This document shows positions 1 to 11,798 of a stretch of 64,000 nt of DNA, in pieces (within the stretch, counting starts at the first letter, position 1; each line of letters opens with the position of its first letter). The notes under the pieces are model-generated. The model worked only from the letters and a program-made list of their open reading frames with translations, was not told the origin of the DNA and did no database searches. The DNA comes from Aegilops tauschii subsp. strangulata (Eukaryota > Streptophyta > Magnoliopsida > Poales > Poaceae): positions 378,059,054 through 378,123,053 of the forward strand of contig NC_053041.3 of NCBI RefSeq assembly GCF_002575655.3, given 5' to 3'. The translations under genes were made by a program, and so were the position numbers.

Positions 1-12
1 AACACTCATATT

Positions 13-1379
13 TGTTGGGGAACGTAGTATTTCAAATTTTTTACCTACGATCACACAAGATCTATCTAGGAGATGCATAGCAACGAGACGGGAGAGTGTG
101 TCCACGTACCCTCATAGACCGAAAGCGGAAGCGTTTAGTAACGCGGTTGATGTAGTCGAACGTCTTCACGATCCAACCGATCCAAGTACCGAACATACGG
201 CACCTCCGTGTTCAACACACGTTCAGCACGATGACGTCCCTCGAGCTCTTGATCCAGTTGAGGACGAGGGAGAGTTCCGTCAGCACGACGGCGTGGCGAC
301 GGTGATGATGAAGTTACCGGCGCATGGCTTCGACTAAGCACTACGACGATATGACCGAGGTGTGTAACTGTGGAGTGGGGCACCGCACACGGCTAAGACA
401 AATCTTGGAGTGCCTTTGGAGAGCCCCCCTCACACGTGTATAAAGGGGGGAGGAGAGGAGGCCGACCCTAGAGGGGGCGTGCCAAGGGGGGGGAGTCCTA
501 CTTGGACTCCCGGTCCAAGTAGGATTCGCTCCCCCTTCCTATTCCAACTAGGAGAAGGAAGGGAAGGGAGAAGAGGGGAGAAGGAAAGAGGGGGGCGCCG
601 CCCCCTCCTAGTCCAATTCGGACCAGCCCATGGGGGGGCGCGTGGCCGCCCCTTGAGGCCCTCCTCTCCTTTCCACTAAAGCCCATTAAGGCCCATTACT
701 TCCCCGGGGGGTTCCGTTAACCTCCCGGTACTCCGAAATTCACCCGAAACAACCCGAACCGTTCCGGTGTCCGAATGTAACCTTCCAATATATGAATCTT
801 TACCTCTCGACCATTTCGAGACTCCTCGTCATGTCCGTGATCTTATTCGGGACTCCGAACAAACTTCGGTTCATCAAATCACATAACTCATAACACAAAT
901 CGTCATCGAACGTTAAGCGTGCGGACCCTACGGGTTCGAGAACTACGTAGACATGACCGAGACACATCTCCAGTCAATAACCAATAGCGGAACCTGGATG
1001 CTCATATTGGCTCCTACATATTCTATGAAGATCTTTATCGGTCAAACCGCATAACAACATACGCCATTCCCTTTGTCATCGGTATGTTACTTGCCCGAGA
1101 TTCGATCATCGGTATCATCATACCTAGTTCAATCTCGTTACCGGCAAGTCTCTTTACTCGTTCTGTAATGCATCATCCCGCAACTAACTCATTAGTCACA
1201 TTGCTTGCAAGGCTTATAGTGATGTGCATTACCGAGAGGGCCCAGAGATACCTCTCCGATACACGGAGTGACAAATCCTAATCTCGATCTATGCCAACCC
1301 AACAAACACCTTCAGATACATCTGTAGAGCATCTTTATAATCACCCGATTACGTTGTGACGTTTGATAGCACACAAGGT
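13..1379 (-). repeat. 3' LTR of element A, first piece
   Basis: It starts TGTTGGGGAACG on the plus strand, the reverse complement of the CGTTCCCCAACA end seen in LTRs of this family. It is closely similar to 27519-28879, 30574-31942 and 46077-47319. It stops inside the LTR at the AAGGT where the Sirevirus inserted, and the LTR resumes at 22130. Small ORFs in it lie in noncoding LTR sequence that is shared between copies, and I do not regard them as genes. Confidence 0.9.
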
Positions 1380-1717
1380 TGTAAGGGCACATTTATCCCT
1401 TAGTTGTTTTGGTGATTGATGACAATGCTCTTGCGGACTAATCGTGTGCATTGAGTATTTCAGACATTTCTTCACTAGGCACAAGACGATTTGGTGCCCC
1501 TCGAAGACTATTGAAGACGGCGTTTCTCTACGTTTCCTTTCGGTGGATTTGAGTCGTAGGAAAGCCGTACTATTAAGAGGGGGTCCGCTTTGGAAAGGTT
1601 TGGGTGGAATCATCACGTACACGTCTACTCCTTTTGCACCGCCTTTCCTTTGGCACTTTGGAGCATCCTCCGTCTTTTCTTGTCTATGCAAAATGTCATG
1701 TTTGCTGAACTGGGGCA

Positions 1718-2330
1718 TGCGGTAGTACTGCTCCTAGAAGCGGTAGTACCGCAGGCCCTTGCGGTAGTACCGGCCTCTGGCGCGGTAGTACCGCAAGTGC
1801 CCACGGTAGTACCGCTTCCCTGGAGCGGTAGTACTCTGGCCTCAGGCCAGGCGCTGTTGCTATTGCGGTAGTAGGGGCGGATGTAATTTTTTACATCCGC
1901 GCCCTACACGGTAGTACCGCGCCAGGGGCGCGGTAGTACCGTGCGCTCTGGCCAGGCTCAGCAGCTTGCGCGACAGTAGGAGCGGATGTAATTTTTTACA
2001 TCCGCACCCCGCGCGATAGTACCGCTCCTGGCTTGCAGTACTACCGTGTCGGATTTTTGCATAGATCCCAACTCAGCGGAAGTTGCCACGGATGTATTTT
2101 TATATGTCCGTGCCTTCCCAAAATCTGGACTATCCCTGCCTTGCGGTAGTACCGCAAGGGGGAGAGGTAGTACCACGCCAGCGGTTCTACCGCCCTCTGC
2201 TTCATTGCATCTGGGTTGTTCTAGTTTCTGCTGCACGGGCGGTAGTACCACGGGGCCCTGCGGTAGTACTGTGTGCCCTTGCGGTAGTACCACGTCCCCG
2301 ACGCGGTAGTACCGTGCTACACAGGCTGAG
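1718..2330 (+). promoter_or_regulatory. U3 array of short inverted repeats (GGTAGTACC hairpins)
   Basis: About 16 near copies of GCGGTAGTACCGC are spaced mostly at 20-25 bp or small multiples. Each copy has arms GCGGTA/TACCGC around a central G. Interspersed are larger hairpins: perfect 10-bp arms with a TTTT loop at 1877-1900 and 1982-2005, and a weaker one at 2087-2112. One unit near 2034 has the opposite centre base. The array ends about 30 bp before the TATA box, the position expected for U3 enhancer or protein-binding sites. Conserved palindromic LTR motifs are known in Sireviruses. Regulatory function here is inferred. Confidence 0.75.
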
Positions 2331-2362
2331 TTGGTGGATAATGGTTGGATTTGTTCCTCCAC

Positions 2363-2369
2363 TATATAA
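2363..2369 (+). promoter_or_regulatory. TATA box of the Sirevirus 5' LTR
   Basis: TATATAA lies in CCACTATATAAGGGG, just downstream of the hairpin array and about 730 bp before the LTR end. The same sequence is kept in the 3' LTR near 21391. Transcription would start roughly 25-35 bp downstream. Confidence 0.75.
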
Positions 2370-3102
2370 GGGGTGTCTTCTTCTCCGAGTTGACTACCTC
2401 TTCCATCCCCAAGCTCCATTGTTGCTTCAAGCTCCATTTTTGCCCGATCTCTCTCCCTAGCCAATCAAACTTGTTGATTTTCTAGGGATTGGTTGAGAAG
2501 GCCCCGATCTACACTTCCACCAAGAGAAATTTGATTCCCCCCACTCATCCCTTGCGGATCTTGTTACTCTTGGGTGTTTGAGCACCCTAGACGGTTGAGG
2601 TCACCGCGGAGCCATATTCCATTGTGGTGAAGCTTTGTGGTGTCGTTGGGAGCCTCCAATTAAGTTGTGGAGATTGCCCCAACCTTGTTTGTAAAGGTCC
2701 GGTCGCCGCCTCCAAGGGCACCAATAGTGGAATCACGACATCTCGCATTGTGTGAGGGCGTGAGGAGAATACGGTGGCCCTAGTGGCTTCTTGGGGAGCA
2801 TTGTGCCTCCACACCGCTCCAACGCAGACGTGCTTCCCCTCAAAAGGAAGGAACTTCGGTAACACATCCTCGTCTTCACCGGCTCCACTCTTGGTTATCT
2901 TGTTCCTTTACTTGTGCAAGCTTATTTGTGTTATATCCCTTGCTTTCTTGTGTGCTTGTTGTTGTTGCATCATATAAGTTGCTCACCTAGTTGTATATCT
3001 AGACAACCTACTTTGATGCAAAGTTTAAATTGGTGAAGAAAAGCTAAAAATTGTTAGTTGCCTATTCACCCCCCTCTAGTCAACTATATCGATCCTTTCA
3101 AT

Positions 3103-3115
3103 TGGTATCATAGCC
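3103..3115 (+). promoter_or_regulatory. Primer-binding site, initiator Met-tRNA
   Basis: TGGTATCATAGCC begins two bases after the LTR end. It matches the consensus complementary to the 3' end of plant initiator tRNA-Met (TGGTATCAGAGC) with one mismatch, G to T. Confidence 0.9.
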
Positions 3116-3150
3116 TCGTCTCTTTTTAAGGACTTTACCGTCCGAAGCGT

Positions 3151-5709
3151 ATGGTTGACACCGTAGACGGTGGTGAGGAGCACTCCGGTGTGAATCCAAT
3201 CTCGTCTACGGCAGATGGGGGAACCGCGGTCTCTCGTGAGGAATTCAATGTGGCTTTGGACACATAAAACCTCCATGACGACTGAGGTTGAAAGCATGTT
3301 TAATAAATTCTTAGAAGGGCTTAAACTATCTACCGCACCGATGAAAGTGGGTGATCCCACTAACAAGGTGACGGATGCTAACTCCGACAAGGGGGAAGCT
3401 ACTAGTGAAAAGGCTCCTTCTTCTAGTGGTAAAAATGGCAACGACATCTTTGCCCATGTGGAACCTCCACTTACTTATGGTGGACCGATTCCTTCCACTC
3501 ATTTGAATCATGCCGGTCCTCCCCCTAAGATTGTGAAAAATGAGGACTTTGATTCTTGGGTTTATCGCTTTAAGCGTCATTTGAACCATGTTAATACTAA
3601 TATTTGGAGAATCATTGAAGAAGGTTTTTATCCACATGACCGAAGTAACTTCACCCCTAGAGAAGCCGCGGACAATCAATTCAATGAGAATGCTCTCTTC
3701 ATCATCCAAGATGCAATTCCACCCGAAGATCTTGCTCACCTCCGGCCATTCACCGTGGCCAAGGATGCATGGCGCCACGTTGTGTCCCTCTACCGGGGAA
3801 GTGCAAGCATTCAACGCTCCAACTATGAAGTGGTGCAAGATGAAGCCGATGAGTTTGCAATGAAAGAAGATGAAGAACCTCGTGAGCTCTATCGGAGATT
3901 AACTACTCTCGTGGTCTCACTCCGAGATCATGGGAGCAAGGATACGGATGACAATTGGATCAAGCGCAAATTCCTCAAGGCCATGATACCTTACCACAAG
4001 GCCATATCCTTCTTCATTTGTCAAAGGCTGGATTTCCACACCTTGTCCTCAAGTGAAGTGTTGGATGAGTTTGTGGCTATGAGAATCTTGGACAAGACCG
4101 CCGACAATGTGGTGTTACGTTCTCAAAGAGCAAAGAAGCCCAATCTTGCCTTGAAGGCCAAGGCTAGTGTGGAAGAAGAGGGCGTAGAGGAAGAAGAGGA
4201 GAGCAACCCCGAAGATCAAAGTATGCTTATCATGAACACATGGCTCTTGCTTCAAGTAAATTTTGGAGCAAGGAGAACACAAGGCCCAACTTCAACAAGA
4301 ACAACTCAAGTGGCGCGAAGGTCAAGCAATGAGTGAGGACTTGCTATAATTGTGGCAATGTGAGCCATTTTGTTGCGGAATGTCCTTATGAGAAGAGGGA
4401 ATACAATGGTGATAAGCTCATCCGAAAGGACAAGGCCAAGTCTTTCCCCAACAAGAGCAACTTCACCAAGAAGACTCCTCCCAAGGGGTTGGTGGCACAA
4501 GAAGAGTACCATGAGGATCATGATGATGATGAAGACGGTGAGTCGGTTGCCATGGCCTCCATTGCCATTGCGACAACTCCACGGGTGTCTCTTTTCGACT
4601 CACCCAATGAGAACATCACCGCCAAGTGCCTCATGGCTAAAGCCACCAACAAGGTAACCCCCAACATCAAAACTACTATCATCAATAATCCTTCGTCGAC
4701 GGATTGCATTGATGAACATGAGGGGTCCAATGTGGAGGAAAATGAATTTGAGTCTTTTATGAGTAAACTCAAGGGTAAATCCAAGAAGCACTTCGTTGCT
4801 CTCCTGGAACAACTTGGTGAAGCCAATGACATGATCGAGGCTCACGAAGATACCATCTCTAAGATGGAGGGGCATAGTCGTGACTATGCCGATGAGATTT
4901 CGGATCTTTCCAATGCTCTTGAGGAAGAGCGAGGTCTTCGTTTGGCTCTTGAGGAGTCATACAACGATGACCATGATAAATTAAAGAAAGATCTTGATCA
5001 TGCACTTGTTGTATCTCGTGTGCTAAACTCCGAGAAGGCCAAGCTTGGGGTTGATCTTGCTAGACTCAAGGAGGAGTTTGATATACTTGACAAGGCTCAC
5101 AAGGCCTTGAAAGGTGTTCATGCTAACCTAAAGGAGTCTCATGATCAACTCCAAGTGAAGCTAACCAAGGAGAAATCCACTTTTCCTCACATGGTTTTAA
5201 TTGATAATACAAATGCTACCAACCCATGTTGTGAGCATGTGCATATTGTTGAGGAGAATGCTAAGTTGAAGAAGCAACTTGAGGAAGGCCTTGTGTCGTG
5301 TATACAAGGTGAGAAGAACCTCAACAACCTTTTGAGCAATCAAAAGGAAGTTGTGGCCAAGGAAGGGATTGGGTTCGCACCCGTGTCCAAGAACAAGAAG
5401 AAGAATGACAAGACCAAACGACCTCCTCCTCTCAAGCAAACTTTTGTGAAGGAGGGAGAGGGTGCTTCCAAGGAGAAGAAGAACAATGTGAAGGGTGGTG
5501 GTGTCAAGAAGGGCAATGCCACCCCTTCTAACAAAGCCGACGACTTTAACCCTTCTTATGTGTTGTGTCATGCTAGTGATGGGCATGTTTATGCCAAATT
5601 TGTTGGTTCTCCTTATGAATACATTGAATGGTCTATTTGGGTTCCTAAGACCCTTGTCACTAACATCAAAGGACCCATTACAAAATGGGTACCTAAAACC
5701 AAGCATTGA
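3151..5709 (+). pseudogene. Sirevirus gag (broken)
   Basis: Gag packages element RNA into cytoplasmic particles. The first plausible ATG is at 3151, but that frame stops at 3265-3267 and the homologous reading continues in another frame from about 3270. A second frame change lies near 4220, and an in-frame TGA sits at 4330-4332 just before the zinc knuckle. The knuckle is CYNCGNVSHFVAEC (C-X2-C-X4-H-X4-C) at about 4342-4383. After it come an acidic stretch and a long heptad-rich, probably coiled-coil region at about 4780-5350, then a lysine-rich tail and the TGA at 5707-5709. An extended gag beyond the knuckle is usual in Sireviruses. Confidence 0.88.
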
Positions 5710-5719
5710 TCTCTTGTAG

Positions 5720-8700
5720 GTGTTTGCTTCCGGTGGGGGATCATGGTTGCTCGATAGTGGAGCTACAAATCATATGACCGGAAGCAAGGACTTGGTGGTG
5801 GACGTACACAAGATTCCATCTATGCCCTCCAATGTTGAGTGGGGTGATGCATCGTCTTCTAAGGTATTGGGACTCGGCAAGGTTGTCATTTCTCATGATC
5901 TCACGATCGAGAAGGTCATGCTTGTTGAGTCCCTTGCATACAATTTACTTTCCGTTCGTCAACTTGCACTCATGGGCTTTGCCACTTTCTTTGATATTGA
6001 TACCGTGGCCCTCTTGTGGAGCAAGACTCTTAAAGTGGCCTTTGTTGGGCATGTCGAGAACGGTCTCTATGTGATTAACTTTTTGGAGCGACCCACTAAG
6101 ACCGCGACATGCCTAATGGCTAAAGTTGACGTGGGATGGCTTTGGCATCGCCGTTTATCCCATGCCAATATGAGATCTTTGCAAATTCTTCTCAAGGGGG
6201 ACCATGTCCGTGGACTAACAAATGTTAGTTTTGCTAAAGATCGTGCTTGCGGTGCTTATATCGAAGGAAAGCTACATGAAAAGGCTCACCCTCCCACGAC
6301 TATCATTTACTCGAAGAGGCCTTTGGAGCTCCTTCACCTTGACCTCTTTGGGCCTCCATCCTTTGATAGTCTTGGGGGTAGAAAGTATTGCTTGGTGATT
6401 GTGGATGATTATTCAAGATACACTTGGGTATACTTCTTCAAGAGGAAGATCGAGACCCAACAAACCGTCATTGACTTTGCAAATGAAGCCCAACGTCAAC
6501 ACAATGTAAAGATCTTGACTATAAGAAGTGAAAACGGCACCGAGTTCAAGAACTACACCTTGGATGAGTTTCTTAGTGATGAGGGGATCAAGCATCAATA
6601 TTCCACACCGTACACCCCTCAACAAAATGGTGTAGCGGAGAGGAAGAACCGAACATTGATGGATGCGGCAAGGACCATGATGGCGGAGTTCAAGTCTCCA
6701 TACAACTTTTGGGCCGAAGCCATCAACACCGCGTGTCATGCATCAAATCGGCTCTATCTCCGCAAAGGCTTGAACAAGACTCCATATGAGATACTCACCG
6801 GTAACAAGCCCAACCTCAAGTACTTTCGGGTGTTCGGGTGTAAGTGTTTCATTCTCAAGAAAGGTGTTCGTTTGTCTAAATTTGAGTCTACAGCTCAAGA
6901 GGGCATATTTGTTGGTTATGCTACAAACTCTCATGCTTACCGTGTCCTCAATAAATCCACGGGACTTATTGAGGAGACGTGTAACGTGGAGCTTGATGAG
7001 AATAACGGCTCCCAAGTGGAGCAAAGTGGCACTTGTGATGTAGGTGATGAAATTCCTCCCCAAGCCATAAGAAGAATGGGAGTTGGTTTTATCCTACCCA
7101 CTGAGGAACCCCTTGTGGCCGAAGGAGAAGGACAATGCTCCACTCAAGTGGAGCCATCACCAACCCAAGGCCCACACGCTTCTGAAGAACAAAGTCAAGG
7201 CCCTCAACATCATGAACAAGACCAAGGGCAAGATCAATCTCAAGATGGTGTTCAATCACCAAGTGATGCCCAAGGTCAAGTTCTCTCCTCCGAGCATGTT
7301 CAAGACCAAGAGCAAGCTCAAGACGGCGCTCAAGATGATCAAATGACCGCTCCTCAACTCACCCCCGAGGAGGAATTGGAGCGTCGTGCCGCCAAGATTG
7401 CATCCAAGCTCTCTACCAAGGGTCATCTCATGTAGAATGTGCTTGGAAGCATTCAAAAGGGGGTAAGCACTCGTAGACAATTGGCAAACTATTGTGAACA
7501 TCACGCGTTTGTCTCTTGTGTTGAACCCCAAAAGGTCTATGAGGCACTCGAAGATCCGGATTGGCTCAATGCCATGCATGAAGAGCTCAACAAATTCGAG
7601 TACAACAAGGTGTGGAGATTTGTGCCAAGGCCAACGGGGAACCACAATGTCATTGGAACCAAGTGGATATTCAAGAACAAGTAAGATGCTCATGGGACCA
7701 TCGTTCGCAACAAGGCAAGATTGGTGGCACAAAGCTACTCCCAAGTCGAGGGTATCAACTACGGTGAAACCTTTGCTCCCGTTGCTCGCCTTGAATCCAT
7801 TCGTTTGTTGATTGCTTATGCTTCTCATCATAACTTTAAGTTGCAACAAATGGATGTGAAGAGTGATTTTCTTAATGGTCCCATTAATGAGTTGGTGTAT
7901 GTCAAACAACCCCCCGGGTTCGAGGATCCCTACTTCCCCGATCATGTGTATCAACTCGATAAGGCACTCTATGGCCTTAAACAAGCCCCACGTGCGTGGT
8001 ATGACCACCTTACCGAGTTGTTACAAGATCGTGGATTTGAAGTTGGGAAAATCGACCCCACTCTTTTTACTAAGAAGGTCAAAGGGGAGTTGTTTGTGTG
8101 CCAACTATATGTTGATGATATTATCTTTGGTTCCCCTAACAAATCTTTCAATGAGGAATTTGCCGCTCTCATGACCTCAAAGTTCAAGATGTCTTCGATG
8201 GGAGAATTGAAGTTCTTTCTCGGGTTCGAAGTCAAGCAAAGAAGAGAAGGAACCTTCATCAACCAAGCCAAATATACTCAAGACATGCTCAAGAGATTCA
8301 AGCTAAGTGATGTCAAGCCGGCTTCCACTCCAATGCCCGTCAAATGCCAACTTGACATAGATCCCAATGGTAAAGCGGTGGATCAAAAGGTATATCGCTC
8401 CATGATTGGCTCCTTGCTTTACCTTTGTGCATCTAGACCGGATATCATGTTGAGTGTGGGAATTTGTGCACGGTTTCAAGCCGCACCTAAGGAAGCCACT
8501 TTGTGGCTGTCAAACGAATCTTTTGATATTTGGCTCATACCCCAAACTTTGGCTTATGGTACCCAAGAGGAGCAAACTTCAAGCTTGCAGGATATTCGGA
8601 CTCGGATTGGGCAGGAGACAAAGTGGATAGGAAGTCCACTTTCGGAGGGTGCCAATTCCTTGGTTGCTCTTTGGTAAGTTGGTCTTCTAAGAAGCAAAGT

Positions 8701-9060
8701 TGTGTGTCTCTCTCGTCCACCGAAGCGGAGTATGTGGCGGCCGGTAGTTGTTGTGCACAACTCCTATGGATGAGGCAAACTTTAAAGGATTACGGTGTCA
8801 TTTGTGACAAAGTGCCTCTTTGGTGTGACAATGAAAGTGCCATCAAGATTTCTCTCAACCCGGTTCAACACTTCAAGACGAAGCATATTGAGATTCGGTA
8901 TCACTTCACCCGGGATCACATTAGTCGAGGGGAGATCGAGCTCAACTATGTCAACACACATGATAACCTTGCAGATATTTTCATGAAGCCCTTGGATGAA
9001 GCAAGATTTCGCGAGTTAAGGCATGAGCTAAATATCATTGATTCGAGCAATGTTGCTTGA
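5720..9060 (+). pseudogene. Sirevirus pol: protease, integrase, RT, RNase H (broken)
   Basis: Pol is in the +1 frame relative to gag, after gag's TGA and a TAG at 5717-5719. The protease motif DSGA starts at 5753. The integrase has the WHRRLSH histidines, first catalytic Asp at 6341, and catalytic Glu at 6638. The second catalytic Asp is replaced by Glu at 6530-6532, and the last zinc-binding Cys appears as Tyr at 6257-6259. RT carries YVDD at 8108-8119. RNase H shows DSDWAG, STEAEY and DNES motifs. In-frame stops lie at 7433-7435 (TAG) and 7682-7684 (TAA). A frameshift is near 8495-8505, and another stop (TGA) occurs about 30 bp later. The domain order is Copia. Confidence 0.93.
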
Positions 9061-9117
9061 AACCTTGCACACCCTACCATACTCAACTTGTTATCTTGTT
9101 TAGGTGTAGGCATGGAC

Positions 9118-9131
9118 ATAGGGGGAGTGTT
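9118..9131 (+). promoter_or_regulatory. Polypurine-tract-like motif after pol
   Basis: ATAGGGGGAGTGTTG lies about 60 bp past the pol stop. Similar tracts recur at about 11850, 12097 and 12167 before the true 3' PPT. Multiple tracts of this form upstream of the 3' LTR are a known Sirevirus trait. A priming role for this upstream copy is only inferred. Confidence 0.5.
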
Positions 9132-9484
9132 GTTCTCTCAATGAACTCTCCCTCCCCCCATTATGCATAAATTGATCAACTTTTTCACATTAGCCATTGT
9201 TGATGGTACTTGTGCTTCAAAGACGAGTTTTGGTCATGGGCCCAAGGATAATTCTTCGCGGTGCCATACCAATTGACTCAAACATAGGTGGCTCCGGCCA
9301 CCGCCCTCTCTCTGGAGAGGTTGTGTTGCATGTATAGTCCTTGTTGCCTCTTGCTTCCCCTTCTTTGTGCCTTGCTTGAGTGTGTTGTCTCGTGGGTTAG
9401 CTCTTTGGTGTGTCCGTTCGCTGGAAGGTTGCTTTGCAAAGGCCCTCTTCTTCTCTGCTTTCGAAACGTGCATTTTCTTGGTTC

Positions 9485-10290
9485 TGCGGTACTACCGTGG
9501 CCTGCCATGGTACTACCACGGGAGCTGCGCACGGTACTACCGCACCCAGCACGACAGTACTTTTTTACTGCCGCTGGGGGAGCGGTACTACCGCCCTCGG
9601 TGGCGGTACTACCGCGATGACACGCGGTACTACCGCACAGTCAATAGCGCGTGGGGGTTATGAGCGGGCAGGGGGAGTTCCATCTCCCACATACCCATTC
9701 AACTCCTTTTCCCCATGCCGTCTCTCTCTCTCCTGCCCAAGAACGGCGCCGAAGACCCTCGCCGGATCTCCTTCTCTGGCCGCTCTCCTCGGATTCCGAT
9801 CGGTGGGATCGTTCCCCACCACTTCCTCTTGCCATGGAACAAGGTTTCTCCCCAAGTCCCTCTCTCTTTGGTTCGTTCTTTTGCTTCTAGATTTTTGGGG
9901 AGATGCATGTTGTTCTTGAGATTTTAGGCCAAATCTTTGCAAGAGTAGGATGTAGGAGAGTAGTAATGCGTAGAGATTGTACTTGATATGTTGCCCCGTG
10001 GTAGAGTTGATCAACCGTAGTACCGCTTCGTTGTCACGGGTGTGCTCAGATCCAGTTGAGGATTCGGATCTGACACCGTGCGGTACTACCGCATCTCTGG
10101 TGCGGTACTACCGCTCGAACGGTACTACCGCTCCTCCGGAGCGATACTACCGCGTGAGGCGCGGCACTAAAATTTTATTGCCGCTTCGAGACACGGTACT
10201 ACCGTGCCACCCTGGCACGGTACTACCGTGGCTAGGAGCAGCACTAAAATTTTAGTACCGCGCACCCATGCGGTACTACCGTTGTTGTCA
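9485..10290 (+). repeat. Internal hairpin arrays, opposite polarity to the LTR array
   Basis: There are two clusters, at about 9485-9640 and 10079-10290, of GCGGTACTACCGC-like units. They have the same arms as the LTR motif but a central C instead of G, so they are the reverse complement. As in the LTR, T/A-loop variants such as GCACTAAAATTTTAGTACCGC-like hairpins occur near 10160 and 10235. One unit near 10014 has the LTR polarity. The first cluster precedes the CT-rich leader of the downstream ORF, and the second lies inside its inferred intron. Confidence 0.7.
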
Positions 10291-11798
10291 AATCTCCCAA
10301 GTGGCAATTACCAAGTGCGAGTTCTACTTGTTTCACCTATTTTGTTGTTGTATTTGCATTGATCCTTCTCGCTTCTCTTGCATGTTTTTGTGTTTTGTGT
10401 CATAGGTGGTGGCTCCGGTGCCCATGCACGCCGTTCCAATCCCAGCCGTGACACGGGCTCCAAGCGTTTGCGCAACCAAGATGAAGCTCCAGAGGGATCC
10501 AATGCTCCCCAACACAGGACCAAGACCACCGCCACTAAGAACAAGGAGCCCTCCATGGGCATGGATGAGATACCCCTTGCTGAGTTTGTCACTCGAAGGA
10601 AGATCAACCCCTATGTGAATCCTCGTGCCAACTTCAGAGGGAATGACCTGTTCTGGACCATGCAGTAGAATCTCATTTATCTGGATGTGATCAAGGCCAA
10701 GCAGAACATCTATGTGGATGTGCACTGGATTGACATGAACCATATGCGGCAGGATAAGCATCGTGCCTACTTTGGTGAGGCATTGGATCTGGTGGAGCAG
10801 TTTGGCATTGAGGATGTGATCTCTTTCCACCTGGACTTTGATCCTGAGATTGTGGCCCAGTTCTTTGCCTCGGTCCACTTTCATACTGATGGGGAACGGA
10901 AGATGACCTGGATGACCAATGGACAGCGGATGTCTGCTACATGGAAGGACTTCATGGATTTGCTTCATGTTCCCGATGAGGGGCTCAACACGCCCATTGG
11001 TGTTCGCCCTCATGCCAATTCCAAGTCAGCCAACAAGAACAAGCTTCAGCCCTACTATGTTGAGAAGTTGCTTCCCAGTGGCAAGACATCATGTATCGCA
11101 TCTTCCGCAACTCCCTCTTTCCACGCATTGGTGACAAGGACAAGGTGCATGCCTATCTTGTAGATATGATGCTCATTTGTGAGGAGGCACGCCATTCTCA
11201 GACACAACCACTTGATGTCTCACATATCATGTGGTGCGAGCTTCGGTTTGCGGTGTTCAACCGTAAGGTACCCATCTATGGACCTTACCTGTTTCTGTTG
11301 ATCTCGAAGACTTGGGAGAAGTTGTATCCCGGTGATGAGTTTCTTGCTCCTGACTGGACTCGTAATGAGCCCATCAAGCTCCGTGTCAAGACCCAGTGGG
11401 CCAACACTACTACTCGTGCTAAGGTTGAGGCTCCTAAGATGGATGTTGATGAGGAGGAGATTGAGGAGGAGGACGCAGATAAGGACAACTCTGCTGGGTA
11501 TGCTCCTCCCTCTTCTGAGCCCTCATGGGCTAAGAAGCTGAAGGCCAAGATGAAGGCCTTGTTCTGCATGCAAGCAAAGGGGCAGTACCGGACTCACGTT
11601 GCCTCCAAGGAGAGTCGCTGCCGCGACAAGAGGATCTTGAGGACTTTTGGAGAGGACATTTCCAGCGGCTCCGAGAAGCACATCACTCCAGAGGCTGAAT
11701 GGATGGCAAAACAAGGCTACAAGTGGACTGATTCTGAGGAGGAGCTCATCCCCGCCGCCGAGTCCGACGAAGAGCGTGCGAGTGATTACTCCGCCTGA
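9834..11798 (+). pseudogene. Extra Sirevirus ORF downstream of pol (env position), broken
   Basis: A long reading frame follows pol on the same strand. From 10406 it is open to a TAG at 10666-10668, continues in the same frame to about 11085, then shifts frame and runs to TGA at 11796-11798. The N-terminal part is basic and Ser/Pro-rich. The middle, containing motifs such as VDVHWIDMNHMRQDKH and HLDFDPEIVAQFF, looks globular, and the end is acidic. I see no signal peptide or convincing membrane segment, so env-like describes position only. A first exon ATGGAACAAG at 9834-9843, donor GT at 9844 and acceptor AG at 10405 would join in frame. This splicing is inferred. It resembles uncharacterised plant transposon proteins as far as I can judge. 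Confidence 0.6.

Larger units (their letters stand above)
1380..3100 (+). repeat. 5' LTR of the Sirevirus
   Basis: It runs TG...CA for 1721 bp and matches the split 3' LTR at 12277-12674 and 20639-22129. The U3 part holds the hairpin array at about 1718-2330, followed closely by a TATA box at 2363. The remainder is R/U5 and ends CGATCCTTTCA, directly before the primer-binding site. In the first 400 bp I count about a dozen differences from the 3' LTR by eye, mostly C/T changes. This suggests an insertion clearly older than element B. Confidence 0.92.

Noticed and set aside
98..383. Short ORFs at the window start, repeated at 27493, 30542 and 46161
   Set aside because: These are the same LTR segment in each BARE-type LTR, varying freely between copies, so not genes.
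1718..2330. CRISPR-like look of regularly spaced 13-bp repeats
   Set aside because: The repeats are short inverted motifs in a plant LTR U3 region. They vary in spacing and sequence, with no leader or cas genes.
1958..2464. 168-codon minus-strand ORF across the Sirevirus U3
   Set aside because: It is antisense to the LTR, its repeats (VLPQG) come from the hairpin array, and it is broken in the 3' LTR.
3326..3838. Minus-strand ORFs under Sirevirus gag and pol (for example 170 and 250 codons)
   Set aside because: They are antisense shadows of clearly recognisable gag and pol frames.
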